DNA of 64,000 bases from Chloroflexota bacterium (GTDB lineage Bacteria > Chloroflexota > Limnocylindria > QHBO01), in assembly GCA_040902225.1 (NCBI GenBank), contig JBBDXT010000007.1, positions 320,346 through 384,345 of the forward strand, in the 5' to 3' direction. Position numbers and translations under genes: made by a program. Positions 44,256 to 53,011 of the stretch are shown one piece after another. Positions within the stretch are counted from its first letter, which is position 1; every line of letters begins with the position of its first letter. The notes under the pieces were generated by a model. It was given only the letters and a program-made list of their open reading frames with translations. It ran no database searches and had not been told where the DNA came from.

Positions 44256-46549
44256 GATGCGATCCGCTCAGTCATTCCAGCCGCCAACGCGGCCGTGGCT
44301 GGATGCCTGATCCACTCGGCCAACCCGCCCCATCTTGAAGGCACCACCAGTCCGCCAAGGTGGTCAATCGGCCTACGGCGGTAGGCGTACTGATCGTTGA
44401 AGGCACCGCTGTAGACATCAAACGAGTAGATCTTGTCGGCGATGACCGGCCCGAGTTGTGGCATACGAATCATTGCGATTTCGGCAATCACGCCTACCAC
44501 ACGCTCGCCGGCGAGGGCTTCGCCAACCACGCGGGCACGCCAGTACTCTGCAAAGGTACCTTGACTGTGCTCGAGCGATCGGAGGGAATCCAGTCCTGCC
44601 TGTTGTGAATCGCACCTGAGGACCTGAAGCAGTGCTGCTGCGCTTGGGCCGAGAGGTCCGGCCTGGATGACAGCTTGATGAGTCGACTCCGTATTCTCGG
44701 CGAGACCAACCAACCAGGCAGGATCAAGGCGGCCCTTGAGCCACGGAGCCTTTCCGTCCTGCCACAGTGCGACCGCCTTATCAAAGAGGTCCGCCACAGG
44801 TTGCTCGGGGTGCGCGAAAGATTGCCAACTCGGATCAGCGGTGATCCAGGGACCATGCAGAATGGTCAGTGCCAGCGCATCGGTCGCAGATGCCGAATCT
44901 CCGGCTCGGCTGGCTGCTCGCGCGAGCACGATCAGATTTCTCGGATCCGACGCATCACGCTGAACCGCCGATCGAGCCGCAGCCAGGGCTCGGGCCGGAT
45001 CGCCCTCGGCCAGCCAGGCCTCGGCCAGCGACCGGAACGCAATGTCATCCGCCGGATTCTGGGCCGTGGCGGCCGTGAGGTCGGGAACTGCAGCGCCGGG
45101 CAGACCCGCAAGAATCGCCATGGTCCCGCGCTCCCTCACGTAGAGTGCCATCCCTGGATCGAGGGTCGCAGCCATATCAAGCATCCGGCGCGCCTCTGTA
45201 TACGAGCCTTCGCGCGCAGCGCGGGAGCCGGCGTCGTAGGCGAATGCGGCAAGAACCATTGCGGCCTGCACCAAGGCGAGGACGCCCGTGGCCGCAATGA
45301 TTGCGGGCGTCACCCATCTGGAGCGGACAGGACGCGCGCTCTCAGCGACCTCTCCGAGCTTCGCAGGAGCCCCGATCGATGTCCATATGACGAGGGGCGC
45401 CAGGAGGAATCCGTACTCGAATGGGTTGGTGCCGACGCTTACGACCAGCGCATAGACAAGCACCCACGTTGCGGCGGCGGACGGAGGACTGTTGCGCCGC
45501 CACATCCGGCCTACGCTTGCGAGGACGGCTCCGGCCGCCACCACGCCAAGGAGCCCGACCTCCGCGATCAACTGCACGGCTGCGTTGTCTGGATGTCGGC
45601 TGACGAATGTGTAGCTGTCAAAGTAGTCGGTAAGCCGGAGCAGGAAGGGGAACGAGCCAGGGCCGATCCCCTGGATGGGGTGCTCCCGCCACAGGGTTAG
45701 AGCCGACGACCACTGACCGGTCCGCGCGTCGATTGAGCGAACAGCGGTCAGCCGCTTCACGACCTCATCAGCGAACCCGGTCATGATCGCCGCGATCACG
45801 ATGACGCTGGCGGCGGCGATCGCCGCGACCACGATGCCGCGACGCGACCGAAGAACCAAGACGAGGGGTCGCAGCATTGTGACTCCCGTCGCAACGGCCA
45901 CCGCCAGCCACACACTGCGGGAACCATCCATCACGACCGCCGCGCCAATGCCCACCAGAACGGTCGTCAGCAGAATGCGGAGAAGTCCGCTACCCCGCTG
46001 AAGCCAGATTGCTGGCGCCAGCATGACGAGGAGGCTGGTCAGGTCATGCCGGTGTACCCAGGGGCCCGATGGCAAGGCAAGGTCGAGTGGCGGGAGGGCT
46101 CGCCATCCGGTGAGAGAGAGCCAGTGAAGCCAGATCTGGCCCCAGAGCGAGATCACCACGACGCTCAGCACGATGCCGAGTGCGGCCATTACGAACAGGG
46201 CGTATGCGCGCATCTCCTCATTGGCGAGAACGCGACGACCAACACCCAGCGCTGACGCCCAGGCGAAGGCCAAAACGCCGGCGTCGAAGGCCTGCCGCGG
46301 GAACATTGACAGGGCGCAGGAGATCGAGAAGGCGACGAGGGCTCCCGTCGTCGCGAGGTCAACCAGGTCTGCCTGGCGTCGCACCGCCGCGATCCAGGCC
46401 ACGACAAGCACGGCACCAACAACCGCTCCCATGAGTCGAATGGCTGGGACGAGCTCGCTCGCGCCCGTCCCCAGGACCACGACCACCGCCACGAAGCAAC
46501 CGGCAAGCAGAGACTTGACCAGTCGGCTGGGGGGATAGAGTGATTGCAT
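44243..46549 (-). CDS. O-antigen ligase/Wzy-like membrane protein with TPR-like C-terminus (1)
   Basis: The start chosen is ATG 46549. The 768-residue protein has about ten helices in residues 1-450. The Wzy_C domain includes GSRSVWLAVAVATGV and PIQGIGPGSFPFLLRL, followed by the SRHPDNAAVQLIAEVGLLG loop that is diagnostic of O-antigen ligases and polymerases. The C-terminal 320 residues are Ala-rich helical repeats (PDLTAATAQNPADDIAFRSL, then AEGDPARALAAARSAV) of TPR type. It lies 8 bases after a paralogue of the same design. Likely role: polymerising or ligating a lipid-linked glycan at the outer membrane face. Confidence 0.8.
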   Translation of the reverse strand: MQSLYPPSRLVKSLLAGCFVAVVVVLGTGASELVPAIRLMGAVVGAVLVVAWIAAVRRQADLVDLATTGALVAFSISCALSMFPRQAFDAGVLAFAWASALGVGRRVLANEEMRAYALFVMAALGIVLSVVVISLWGQIWLHWLSLTGWRALPPLDLALPSGPWVHRHDLTSLLVMLAPAIWLQRGSGLLRILLTTVLVGIGAAVVMDGSRSVWLAVAVATGVTMLRPLVLVLRSRRGIVVAAIAAASVIVIAAIMTGFADEVVKRLTAVRSIDARTGQWSSALTLWREHPIQGIGPGSFPFLLRLTDYFDSYTFVSRHPDNAAVQLIAEVGLLGVVAAGAVLASVGRMWRRNSPPSAAATWVLVYALVVSVGTNPFEYGFLLAPLVIWTSIGAPAKLGEVAESARPVRSRWVTPAIIAATGVLALVQAAMVLAAFAYDAGSRAAREGSYTEARRMLDMAATLDPGMALYVRERGTMAILAGLPGAAVPDLTAATAQNPADDIAFRSLAEAWLAEGDPARALAAARSAVQRDASDPRNLIVLARAASRAGDSASATDALALTILHGPWITADPSWQSFAHPEQPVADLFDKAVALWQDGKAPWLKGRLDPAWLVGLAENTESTHQAVIQAGPLGPSAAALLQVLRCDSQQAGLDSLRSLEHSQGTFAEYWRARVVGEALAGERVVGVIAEIAMIRMPQLGPVIADKIYSFDVYSGAFNDQYAYRRRPIDHLGGLVVPSRWGGLAEWIRHPATAALAAGMTERIASCRN

Positions 46550-46557
46550 CGGCTGCG

Positions 46558-48819
46558 CTACCGCGGGTCTCTGCAATTGGCGAGGCCCGATTCCGGCGCG
46601 CCACGCTTCGCCGCTTGGCGTGGATCCTGCAGCCACGCCGCGAGGCCCTCCGCCCGAGTTGGCAGGAGTGGCTCCAGCTCAGGCGGAGCCAGCGGAAGCG
46701 TCTTGTACAGTCCGACGTCCTCATTGAAGTCGGCGAATACCGTGCCCGGGCCGGGATCCGTTCGTGCGGGGAGCGCCAGCTCATTTCTGCGGAGGACGGC
46801 AATTTCGACGGCTGACCGATAGGCATCCGTGTCGCCAACGAGGCTGCTAAGCATCAGCCTGGCAGCCAGCCATGCGCGGTCGTCCAACGCGTTATCGGCA
46901 TCGGCGAGCAGGGTTGTTGCTCGAGGGAGGTCACACCGCACGACAGCGTCTACCGCTGCCAGCGCAAGGGGCAGCCCCGCGAGGGGGTCCGCGGCGGTCA
47001 TCGCTCTCAACCATGTCGCCTCCCAGTTCCCCTGTAGATCACCCGCCTCGGCACCCCATGCGGCGGCCGCCTGGCGCATCTCTGAGATGGATACATGCCC
47101 GAAGACCTCTGCCCAAGAGGGCGCTGCTGCCGCCCACGGCGACCACGTAAGCGCGTCGGCCAATGCCTCGGGGCCAAGCTCATCGTCACCGGCCTGCATC
47201 GCGACCCACGCAAGCAGCATGTTGTTCGGCAGATGCGCTGGGCGAAGCTGTACTGCACCTTGTGCCAGCTGGGTCGCCTCACCAAGGCGCCCGTCGTTCA
47301 CGGCGAGGACCGCGAGCGCACGCAGGGTGGTGGCATCGCCGACATTCAACTTATGAGCCTTCTCAAGGTAGTCTCTGGCCTCGCGAACATCCCCTGCCTC
47401 GGCGGCGCGGACTCCTCGCTCGCGCCAATACAACGCCATTGACGGGTCGAGGGCGACCGCCATACCGAGTGCATGCCGGGCGCCGCTGAGGTCACCCACC
47501 GCAACCCGGAGGCGCGCCTCGTCGAAGGCACTTCTCGCGAGGAGGGAGGATGCGACGGCAACCACGATTACCGCCCCCACGACGGTCGACAGAATACGTG
47601 GCCAGGTGGACCGCTGAAGGGCAGGCGATTCAAGTGCGAGGCGCTGGCGCGGGGCCGAGAGGGCAGCCCAGGCAATCCCAATCACGAATAGCACCGGAAA
47701 GCTGCTGGGGAGGTCCGTGAGGCTCATGAGCCCGACGATGGCCAGGCCGGCGAGGGCATATGGCGAACGCAGAGGATGCCGGCGGATACCAATCACAAGG
47801 CCGGTGCCCCCGACGATCAGGGCCGTGAGCCCGATGAGCCCGGACTCGAGCAGAACCTGCACGATCATGTTCTGAGCGTCGGTCCCCGGATCCGGAAACG
47901 TCGGCACGGCTTGGCTGAAGCGGAATACGGCCGGGAACGAACCAGGACCCCAGCCAGTCAGCGGACGCTCGAGCCATATCGCCACCGCGCTCGACCAGGT
48001 CTCCGTCCGTATGGCCACGGTGAACGTGTTCAGCAATCGGGTTGCCACGTTGGCCAACGTCCCCGTCAGCGACAGCACCGCCATGATGGCGGTGACCACG
48101 GCCCCGGCCCAGAGCACGGTGACGGGCCGTGGCCGCACCTTGAGCACGACGGCCGCGATGGCAACGGCGGAAAGGGCGACCCAGGCCGTTCGTGCACCCG
48201 ACATGGCCACCACGCCGAGTGCGCCGAGCGAGGCTGCGGCCGCGATCGATCGCGCTCCCTGCCGTGCTTGAAGCTGGAGAGCAGCTGGAAGCAGCAGTGC
48301 GAGCACCATGGCCGCGAAGTGAAAGTGCCAGTAGTGACCGGGTGGCAGCGGAAGGTCCAATGGGGGAGCTGCGCCCGTCCCTCGCCACCAGGCCACCCAG
48401 TAGGGAATCCAAAGGGAGAGGAACCCCATTGCAAGGACCAGTCCGCACAGACCGAGCACTGTGATCATCACGCGTTCCGCTCGCATGGAGGCAAGTTCGC
48501 CGCGCGCGATTCCAAAGGCAGCCACAGCGGCCACCAGGCTGGTGGCTGCGTCGAAGGACATTCGAGGGAATGCTGATGTGATGCAGGTGAGGAGGAAGGC
48601 GAGGAGGGCGATGAGGAGGAAGCGATCTGTCAGGTCGTTGTTCCGTGGCAGCTCGATGACCCAGAGCCCAATGAGCGCCGCGGCGATGGCGGCGTTGATC
48701 CCCGCCAATGCCGTGACGTACGTCCCAAGGGTGGTGCCGCCGACGAGAACGAAGTAGAGGAGTGCCGCGGCGAGCACCATTTGGCGGACGGTGAGCGCGG
48801 GCGCACGACTCTCGTTCAC
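46558..48819 (-). CDS. O-antigen ligase/Wzy-like membrane protein with TPR-like C-terminus (2)
   Basis: A 753-residue protein starting at GTG 48819. It has the same plan as its downstream paralogue: about ten helices, a Wzy_C region (SGARTAWVALSAVAIA, PLTGWGPGSFPAVFRF, AQNMIVQVLLESGLIG), then TPR-like repeats (DLSGARHALGMAVALDPSMA, AGDVREARDYLEKAHKLNVG). The catalytic-loop His of the first copy is replaced by Asp-Ala-Gln-Asn here, so specificity or activity may differ. Transcription is probably leaderless from TACCGT. Confidence 0.8.
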   Translation of the reverse strand: MNESRAPALTVRQMVLAAALLYFVLVGGTTLGTYVTALAGINAAIAAALIGLWVIELPRNNDLTDRFLLIALLAFLLTCITSAFPRMSFDAATSLVAAVAAFGIARGELASMRAERVMITVLGLCGLVLAMGFLSLWIPYWVAWWRGTGAAPPLDLPLPPGHYWHFHFAAMVLALLLPAALQLQARQGARSIAAAASLGALGVVAMSGARTAWVALSAVAIAAVVLKVRPRPVTVLWAGAVVTAIMAVLSLTGTLANVATRLLNTFTVAIRTETWSSAVAIWLERPLTGWGPGSFPAVFRFSQAVPTFPDPGTDAQNMIVQVLLESGLIGLTALIVGGTGLVIGIRRHPLRSPYALAGLAIVGLMSLTDLPSSFPVLFVIGIAWAALSAPRQRLALESPALQRSTWPRILSTVVGAVIVVAVASSLLARSAFDEARLRVAVGDLSGARHALGMAVALDPSMALYWRERGVRAAEAGDVREARDYLEKAHKLNVGDATTLRALAVLAVNDGRLGEATQLAQGAVQLRPAHLPNNMLLAWVAMQAGDDELGPEALADALTWSPWAAAAPSWAEVFGHVSISEMRQAAAAWGAEAGDLQGNWEATWLRAMTAADPLAGLPLALAAVDAVVRCDLPRATTLLADADNALDDRAWLAARLMLSSLVGDTDAYRSAVEIAVLRRNELALPARTDPGPGTVFADFNEDVGLYKTLPLAPPELEPLLPTRAEGLAAWLQDPRQAAKRGAPESGLANCRDPR

Positions 48820-48826
48820 CCGGCGA

Positions 48827-48832
48827 ACGGTA
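48827..48832 (-). promoter_or_regulatory. -10 box at leaderless spacing for the second ligase gene
   Basis: TACCGT on the minus strand ends 7 bases before GTG 48819. No ribosome site precedes the start codon. A -35 element is not obvious. Confidence 0.5.
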
Positions 48833-48898
48833 CTCTTTTACCTATCGACAGCCGCGCTGCCTCTGCCATCATCCGGACCGAATGAGCCAGCATCAGAT

Positions 48899-50320
48899 AT
48901 GACTTCGCGTCACCTCATGGCGCTCCGGCTCCTGCTCGGCCTGGCCGACGGGGTCCTCGCGTTCCTGGTCTTTCTGACCGTCTCTGCGGTACGGTTCCAG
49001 GAGGGTGACCCGACGGCCAAGTGGTCGGTGGGCGTCGAGGTACCGATTGCGGCCACGCTCTTCTCCATCACCTGGGTTGTTGTGCTCTGGTCGATGGGGC
49101 TGTATCGCCTCCGTGCTCGATGGAGCCTCAGGGCCGAGGCGCGCGATATCGCCCGGGCCACGGTGCTGGCGGTTGCCCTGACGTTGTCCACCCTCTTCAT
49201 CTTCCACCAGGATGACGTGAGCCGTGTCTTCCTCGCCATCCTCTTCATCGTGCAGCCCGCCCTGACCCTCGCTGGACGAGCGCTCCTTCGGTCCTGGTTC
49301 AGCACCCTTCGGCGCCGGGGCCTCAACACGACCTACATGCTCATTGCGGGCACAGGGAAGCTCGCGCAGAGCTTCGCGGACAGTGTTGAGTCCCGACCGG
49401 CCCTCGGGATCCGCGTGATCGGTCACCTGACCGTCCCCACTCAAACGCGAAGGCCGATTGACGAGCACCAGGTCTCGCGCCCGATCCTCGGTTCCATCGA
49501 CGACATGGGTGCCGTCTTCCGGAAGGGGATCATCGACGAGGTCGCTGTCTGCCTTCCGCCATCCTCGCAGTCGTACCTGGAGCCGATCATCGCCATGGCA
49601 GCCGATGAGGGAAAGACCGTCCGAGTACCCAGTGACCCTGACCAGGAGGTGCTGGCGTTCGCGGTGCAGGAGGAATTCGAAGGCTTCGTAGTGCGGTCAG
49701 TGGTGCACGACACCCGTCGGGAGCTTGAGCTGGCGATCAAGCGCGTCCTCGACTTCGCGGGTGCCGCCGCGGCACTGGTGGTGCTCAGCCCACTCCTCAT
49801 CGTCACGGCGGTCGTCATCAGGCTCAAGGAAGGGCCGCCGGTCCTCTTTCGTCAGACCCGCGTGGGGCTCCACGGCCGGACGTTCACCATCTACAAGTTC
49901 CGGACGATGGTGCCGAACGCTGAGGAGAGATACGAGGAGGTCGCTGACAAGAGCGACACACGCGGGGCCGCCTTCAAGATGCACCACGATCCGCGCGTCA
50001 CCGGGCTCGGACGCTTCCTGCGCAGGTCCAGCATCGATGAGCTACCGCAGCTCCTCAACGTCCTCAGCGGCGACATGAGCCTCGTCGGCCCGCGTCCTGC
50101 CCCTCCTCGAGAAGTCGACCAGTACGACATCTGGCACCGGCGCCGCCTGTCGATGCGGCCCGGCATGACGGGGCTCTGGCAGGTGAATGCTGCCCTCGAC
50201 GAACACTTCGACAAGCGTGCTGAGCTTGACCTGCGCTACATCGATCAGTGGTCCCTTCTCCTGGACCTGGGGATCCTGGCTCGCACGGTGCCGGCAATCC
50301 TGACTCGGCAGGGCCACTAG
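48899..50320 (+). CDS. Polyprenyl-phosphate sugar-phosphate transferase (WcaJ/EpsE-like)
   Basis: A 473-residue enzyme (start ATG 48899; ATG 48917 also possible) that loads the first sugar phosphate on a polyprenyl phosphate, starting glycan-unit assembly. It has four N-terminal helices, a CoA-binding-like Rossmann middle (MLIAGTGKLAQSFADSV), one further helix and the C-terminal catalytic domain with PPVLFRQTRVGLHGRTFTIY, KFRTM, the Asp-Pro-Arg-Val-Thr segment and SLVGPRPAPPREV. This is the only initiating transferase seen in the window and anchors the interpretation of the whole region as a surface-polysaccharide locus. Confidence 0.93.
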   Translation: MTSRHLMALRLLLGLADGVLAFLVFLTVSAVRFQEGDPTAKWSVGVEVPIAATLFSITWVVVLWSMGLYRLRARWSLRAEARDIARATVLAVALTLSTLFIFHQDDVSRVFLAILFIVQPALTLAGRALLRSWFSTLRRRGLNTTYMLIAGTGKLAQSFADSVESRPALGIRVIGHLTVPTQTRRPIDEHQVSRPILGSIDDMGAVFRKGIIDEVAVCLPPSSQSYLEPIIAMAADEGKTVRVPSDPDQEVLAFAVQEEFEGFVVRSVVHDTRRELELAIKRVLDFAGAAAALVVLSPLLIVTAVVIRLKEGPPVLFRQTRVGLHGRTFTIYKFRTMVPNAEERYEEVADKSDTRGAAFKMHHDPRVTGLGRFLRRSSIDELPQLLNVLSGDMSLVGPRPAPPREVDQYDIWHRRRLSMRPGMTGLWQVNAALDEHFDKRAELDLRYIDQWSLLLDLGILARTVPAILTRQGH

Positions 50321-50399
50321 GCTGTCAGCAGAACGACGGTCAATCGCCAGGCGGATCGTCCGAGCCCTACCGCGGCCGGTCGCGGACGTCCTGCGGGGC

Positions 50400-51131
50400 G
50401 TGGTTCATCGGGTGCGGGGGCCGGCGTTTGATGAGGTGGCGATCGTCCACATGGTGCTGCGCGACGAAGGTCCGGGCACCCTTGTGGACGTCGGTGCTCA
50501 CTTTGGCAGTTCGCTGAGACGATTCGCCGATGATGGTTGGCGAGTCATCGCCATCGAGCCAGACCCGCAGAATCGCGCCGTTCTGGTCGAGCGCATGCAG
50601 GGCCGAGGAAATGTGGTCATTGACGGTCGAGCCATCGCTGAACGAGACGGCGAGGTTCTCGCCCTCTACACGAGCGACGTTTCGACCGGCATCTCGGCCC
50701 TGGCGCCCTTCCATCCGAGCCACCGGGCGACCAGCGAAGTCGAGACGGTCCGGCTCGACACGCTTCTTGCGTCGGAGGACCACGTCACGGTCCTGAAGAC
50801 CGACCTCGAGGGCTACGATCTGCGTGCGTTGCGAACCTTCCCGTGGGACCGGCTTCACCCACGCGCGGTCGTCTGCGAGTTCGAGGATCGGAAGACCGTC
50901 CCCCTCGGGTACACCTACCACGACCTCGGCTCATACCTCGTTCAGGAGGGGTACTCGGTTTTCGTATCCGAGTGGTTCCCGGTCGTCGAGTACGGCCGGC
51001 GGCATCGTTGGCGGTCGCTGCGGCCCTATCCCAGCGAGCTGGAGGATCGGGCAGCGTGGGGCAACTTTATCGCGGTCGACGAGGATCTCCGCCAGGTTGT
51101 CAGCGGAGTCGCGAGGCGGCACGAACGATGA
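50400..51131 (+). CDS. FkbM-family methyltransferase
   Basis: A 243-residue SAM methyltransferase with GTLVDVGAHFGSSLRRFA (SAM site), VIAIEPDPQNRAVL and the family's VLKTDLEGYDLRALRTF. FkbM-type enzymes methylate sugar or polyketide hydroxyls. The GTG at 50400 is the first standard start, but protein-like sequence in the same frame (RIVRALPRPVADVLRGV) continues upstream to CTG 50322, so the true start may be earlier. The stop overlaps the next methyltransferase gene by ATGA. Confidence 0.85.
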   Translation: MVHRVRGPAFDEVAIVHMVLRDEGPGTLVDVGAHFGSSLRRFADDGWRVIAIEPDPQNRAVLVERMQGRGNVVIDGRAIAERDGEVLALYTSDVSTGISALAPFHPSHRATSEVETVRLDTLLASEDHVTVLKTDLEGYDLRALRTFPWDRLHPRAVVCEFEDRKTVPLGYTYHDLGSYLVQEGYSVFVSEWFPVVEYGRRHRWRSLRPYPSELEDRAAWGNFIAVDEDLRQVVSGVARRHER

Positions 51132-52156
51132 TGCCGGCCTGCCCACCAGCGATGCCGCTCACGCCGATCCAGACCGAGGATCGCAGCCATCTGCTGGCCA
51201 AGCTAGCCGCTGGCGAGTATCGCCTCGAACGCCTCGATCGCTGTCTCTGCGACTCAGCCGATTCGGTCTCGATCGCCGACCATGATCGCTTCGGCATTCC
51301 GGTTGGGGTCGTGCTGTGCCAAGCTTGCGGGCTCGCCAGGACCACCCCCCGGCTGGCGACCGCCAACCTCGCGTCCTTCTACCAGACGGACTACCACGGG
51401 CTCCATCTGAGCGTACGACGACCCGACCCGGACCAGATCCTGTTCCGCCGTCGGCCGGAGGCGGCGATCCACCCCTTCCTGGCCGACCTGCTGCCACCTG
51501 GTCCCCTGAGCGTGGCCGACGTCGGAGCCGGAACTGGCCGAGACCTGCGTGCCTTTGCAGAGGCCGTCGGCGGTCCGATCCATGTCGTCGGGTGCGACTT
51601 CTCCGAGGCCTTCGCGGCTGCGGGCAGAGCGGCTGGCACTGACATCCGCCATGGCGGACCCGAGACGCTGATTGAATTCGCGCCCTACGACGCCGTGATC
51701 CTGAGCCACGTCGTTGAGCACTTTCCGAATCCGACCACCGACCTGGCAGCAATCAGGTCGCTCGGGCATGACGGGACCCTGTTCTACGTCGAGGTGCCTG
51801 GCTTGCTGAGCATTGACCGCAAGCCTGAATACGCCTATCGGCTCGATCGCTATCTGACACTGGCCCACACCTTTCATTTCACGCTCGACACACTGGCTGC
51901 GACGATGAAGCGGGCCGGATTCAGGCTAGTGCGTGGCGACGAGGAGGTGCGCGCGGCGTTTATCCCGGCGCCGGTGACCTCGCCGCCCAACGATTCTGAG
52001 ATGGCAACGCGTATCCTGACCAGCCTGCGACGTCTGGATTCATGGCCGATGCGGCTGCGGCGGGTGAAGCCGGCGCTGCGGCAGCGTCTGGTGGTGGCAG
52101 CCCGTGCCATTCTGCCGGTTTCGTGGATCAAGGCCCTCAGACACCGTAGCCGATGA
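51128..52156 (+). CDS. SAM-dependent methyltransferase with N-terminal Cys motif
   Basis: A 342-residue protein starting at ATG 51128 (ATGA overlap; ATG 51131 equally possible). The N-terminus has a Cys-x-Cys (in RCLCDSAD) and a Cys-x-x-Cys-Gly (in LCQACGLAR), a likely zinc site as in sugar C-methyltransferases of the methyltransferase 13 group. The SAM site is VADVGAGTGRDLRAF; the LSHVVEHFPNP motif follows. Context suggests methylation of a nucleotide sugar or glycan. Confidence 0.82.
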   Translation: MMPACPPAMPLTPIQTEDRSHLLAKLAAGEYRLERLDRCLCDSADSVSIADHDRFGIPVGVVLCQACGLARTTPRLATANLASFYQTDYHGLHLSVRRPDPDQILFRRRPEAAIHPFLADLLPPGPLSVADVGAGTGRDLRAFAEAVGGPIHVVGCDFSEAFAAAGRAAGTDIRHGGPETLIEFAPYDAVILSHVVEHFPNPTTDLAAIRSLGHDGTLFYVEVPGLLSIDRKPEYAYRLDRYLTLAHTFHFTLDTLAATMKRAGFRLVRGDEEVRAAFIPAPVTSPPNDSEMATRILTSLRRLDSWPMRLRRVKPALRQRLVVAARAILPVSWIKALRHRSR

Positions 52157-52171
52157 GCACCAGGCATTCGT

Positions 52172-53011
52172 TCACGACTTGGCCGCCGTCGTCATGGATT
52201 CGAAATCCACTTTCGGAAAGACCGTGAGGTTCCCGCGCACGGTCGCGTCCACGATGGATCGGCCGTCGGCGATGAAGCGATCATTCGCCAGGGAGTAGGC
52301 GCGCTCCGACATCTCCAGGTCGGGGAGTTGCCACTTGACCCCGGCGCCAAAGTAATTCGGGTCGAAGTGGTTCGGGTCCGCGCCCTGAGAGGTGACGAGT
52401 TCATTGGGCGGGCCTACGCTCGAGAACCGGTGGTCGACGCCGACGAGGACCACTTCCCGGAAGCCCAGGTGATAGGCGACCTGCATCGCCGCATAGGTAA
52501 CCGTTGCCCCTTCCCACGCTCCCTTGCCAAGATCCCGCGAGAACGTGAGGCTGGGCGCGCGGCGGACGAAAACGACATCCGCGCCACGGGGAACGTGCCT
52601 GCGTGATCTCCAGCTCACGAAGGTGGTCGATCCGAAGCCAAACAGCTCTGCGCCGAACTGCTCGACCACGTATCGGTTGACGGCGACAAGGAACGTCGTT
52701 GGCTCCCCGATTCGATCGAAGAGTAGGTATCCGCGATTGAGGGCGAACGTGCGCTCCCCGCGGAGGCGAGACAGGTCGGTTTCGCTCAGGCTTGGCCCAT
52801 TCCCGATGATGAAACACCGCTCTCCGGCGTAGCGGCCCGCCATCTCCTTCAACCGGCGACGAGATTCGCGGCCGCGAGCGTCCAGCCGATAGGTCGTTGC
52901 CTCCGCAGCAGGGAGGATGCGATCACGGTATGCGCTGGCCAGGCGCATCGAGAGGCGTTCGCCCACGACCCTTCTGACGGCAGCCAGGCCTTTTCGTTCG
53001 AGCTGCGTCAT
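52172..53011 (-). CDS. DUF115/MptE-like or CST-type glycosyltransferase-like protein
   Basis: A 279-residue protein without membrane helices. The nucleotide-binding strand reads CFIIGNGPSLSETDLSRLRG, and a second region VVLVGVDHRFSSVGPPNE is typical of DUF115-like proteins found in capsule and flagellin-glycosylation loci; the same Gly-Asn-Gly-Pro-Ser-Leu motif starts bacterial sialyltransferases of the CST type. Specificity is not deducible. Its start overlaps the preceding GT4 gene by ATGA. Confidence 0.7.
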   Translation of the reverse strand: MTQLERKGLAAVRRVVGERLSMRLASAYRDRILPAAEATTYRLDARGRESRRRLKEMAGRYAGERCFIIGNGPSLSETDLSRLRGERTFALNRGYLLFDRIGEPTTFLVAVNRYVVEQFGAELFGFGSTTFVSWRSRRHVPRGADVVFVRRAPSLTFSRDLGKGAWEGATVTYAAMQVAYHLGFREVVLVGVDHRFSSVGPPNELVTSQGADPNHFDPNYFGAGVKWQLPDLEMSERAYSLANDRFIADGRSIVDATVRGNLTVFPKVDFESMTTAAKS

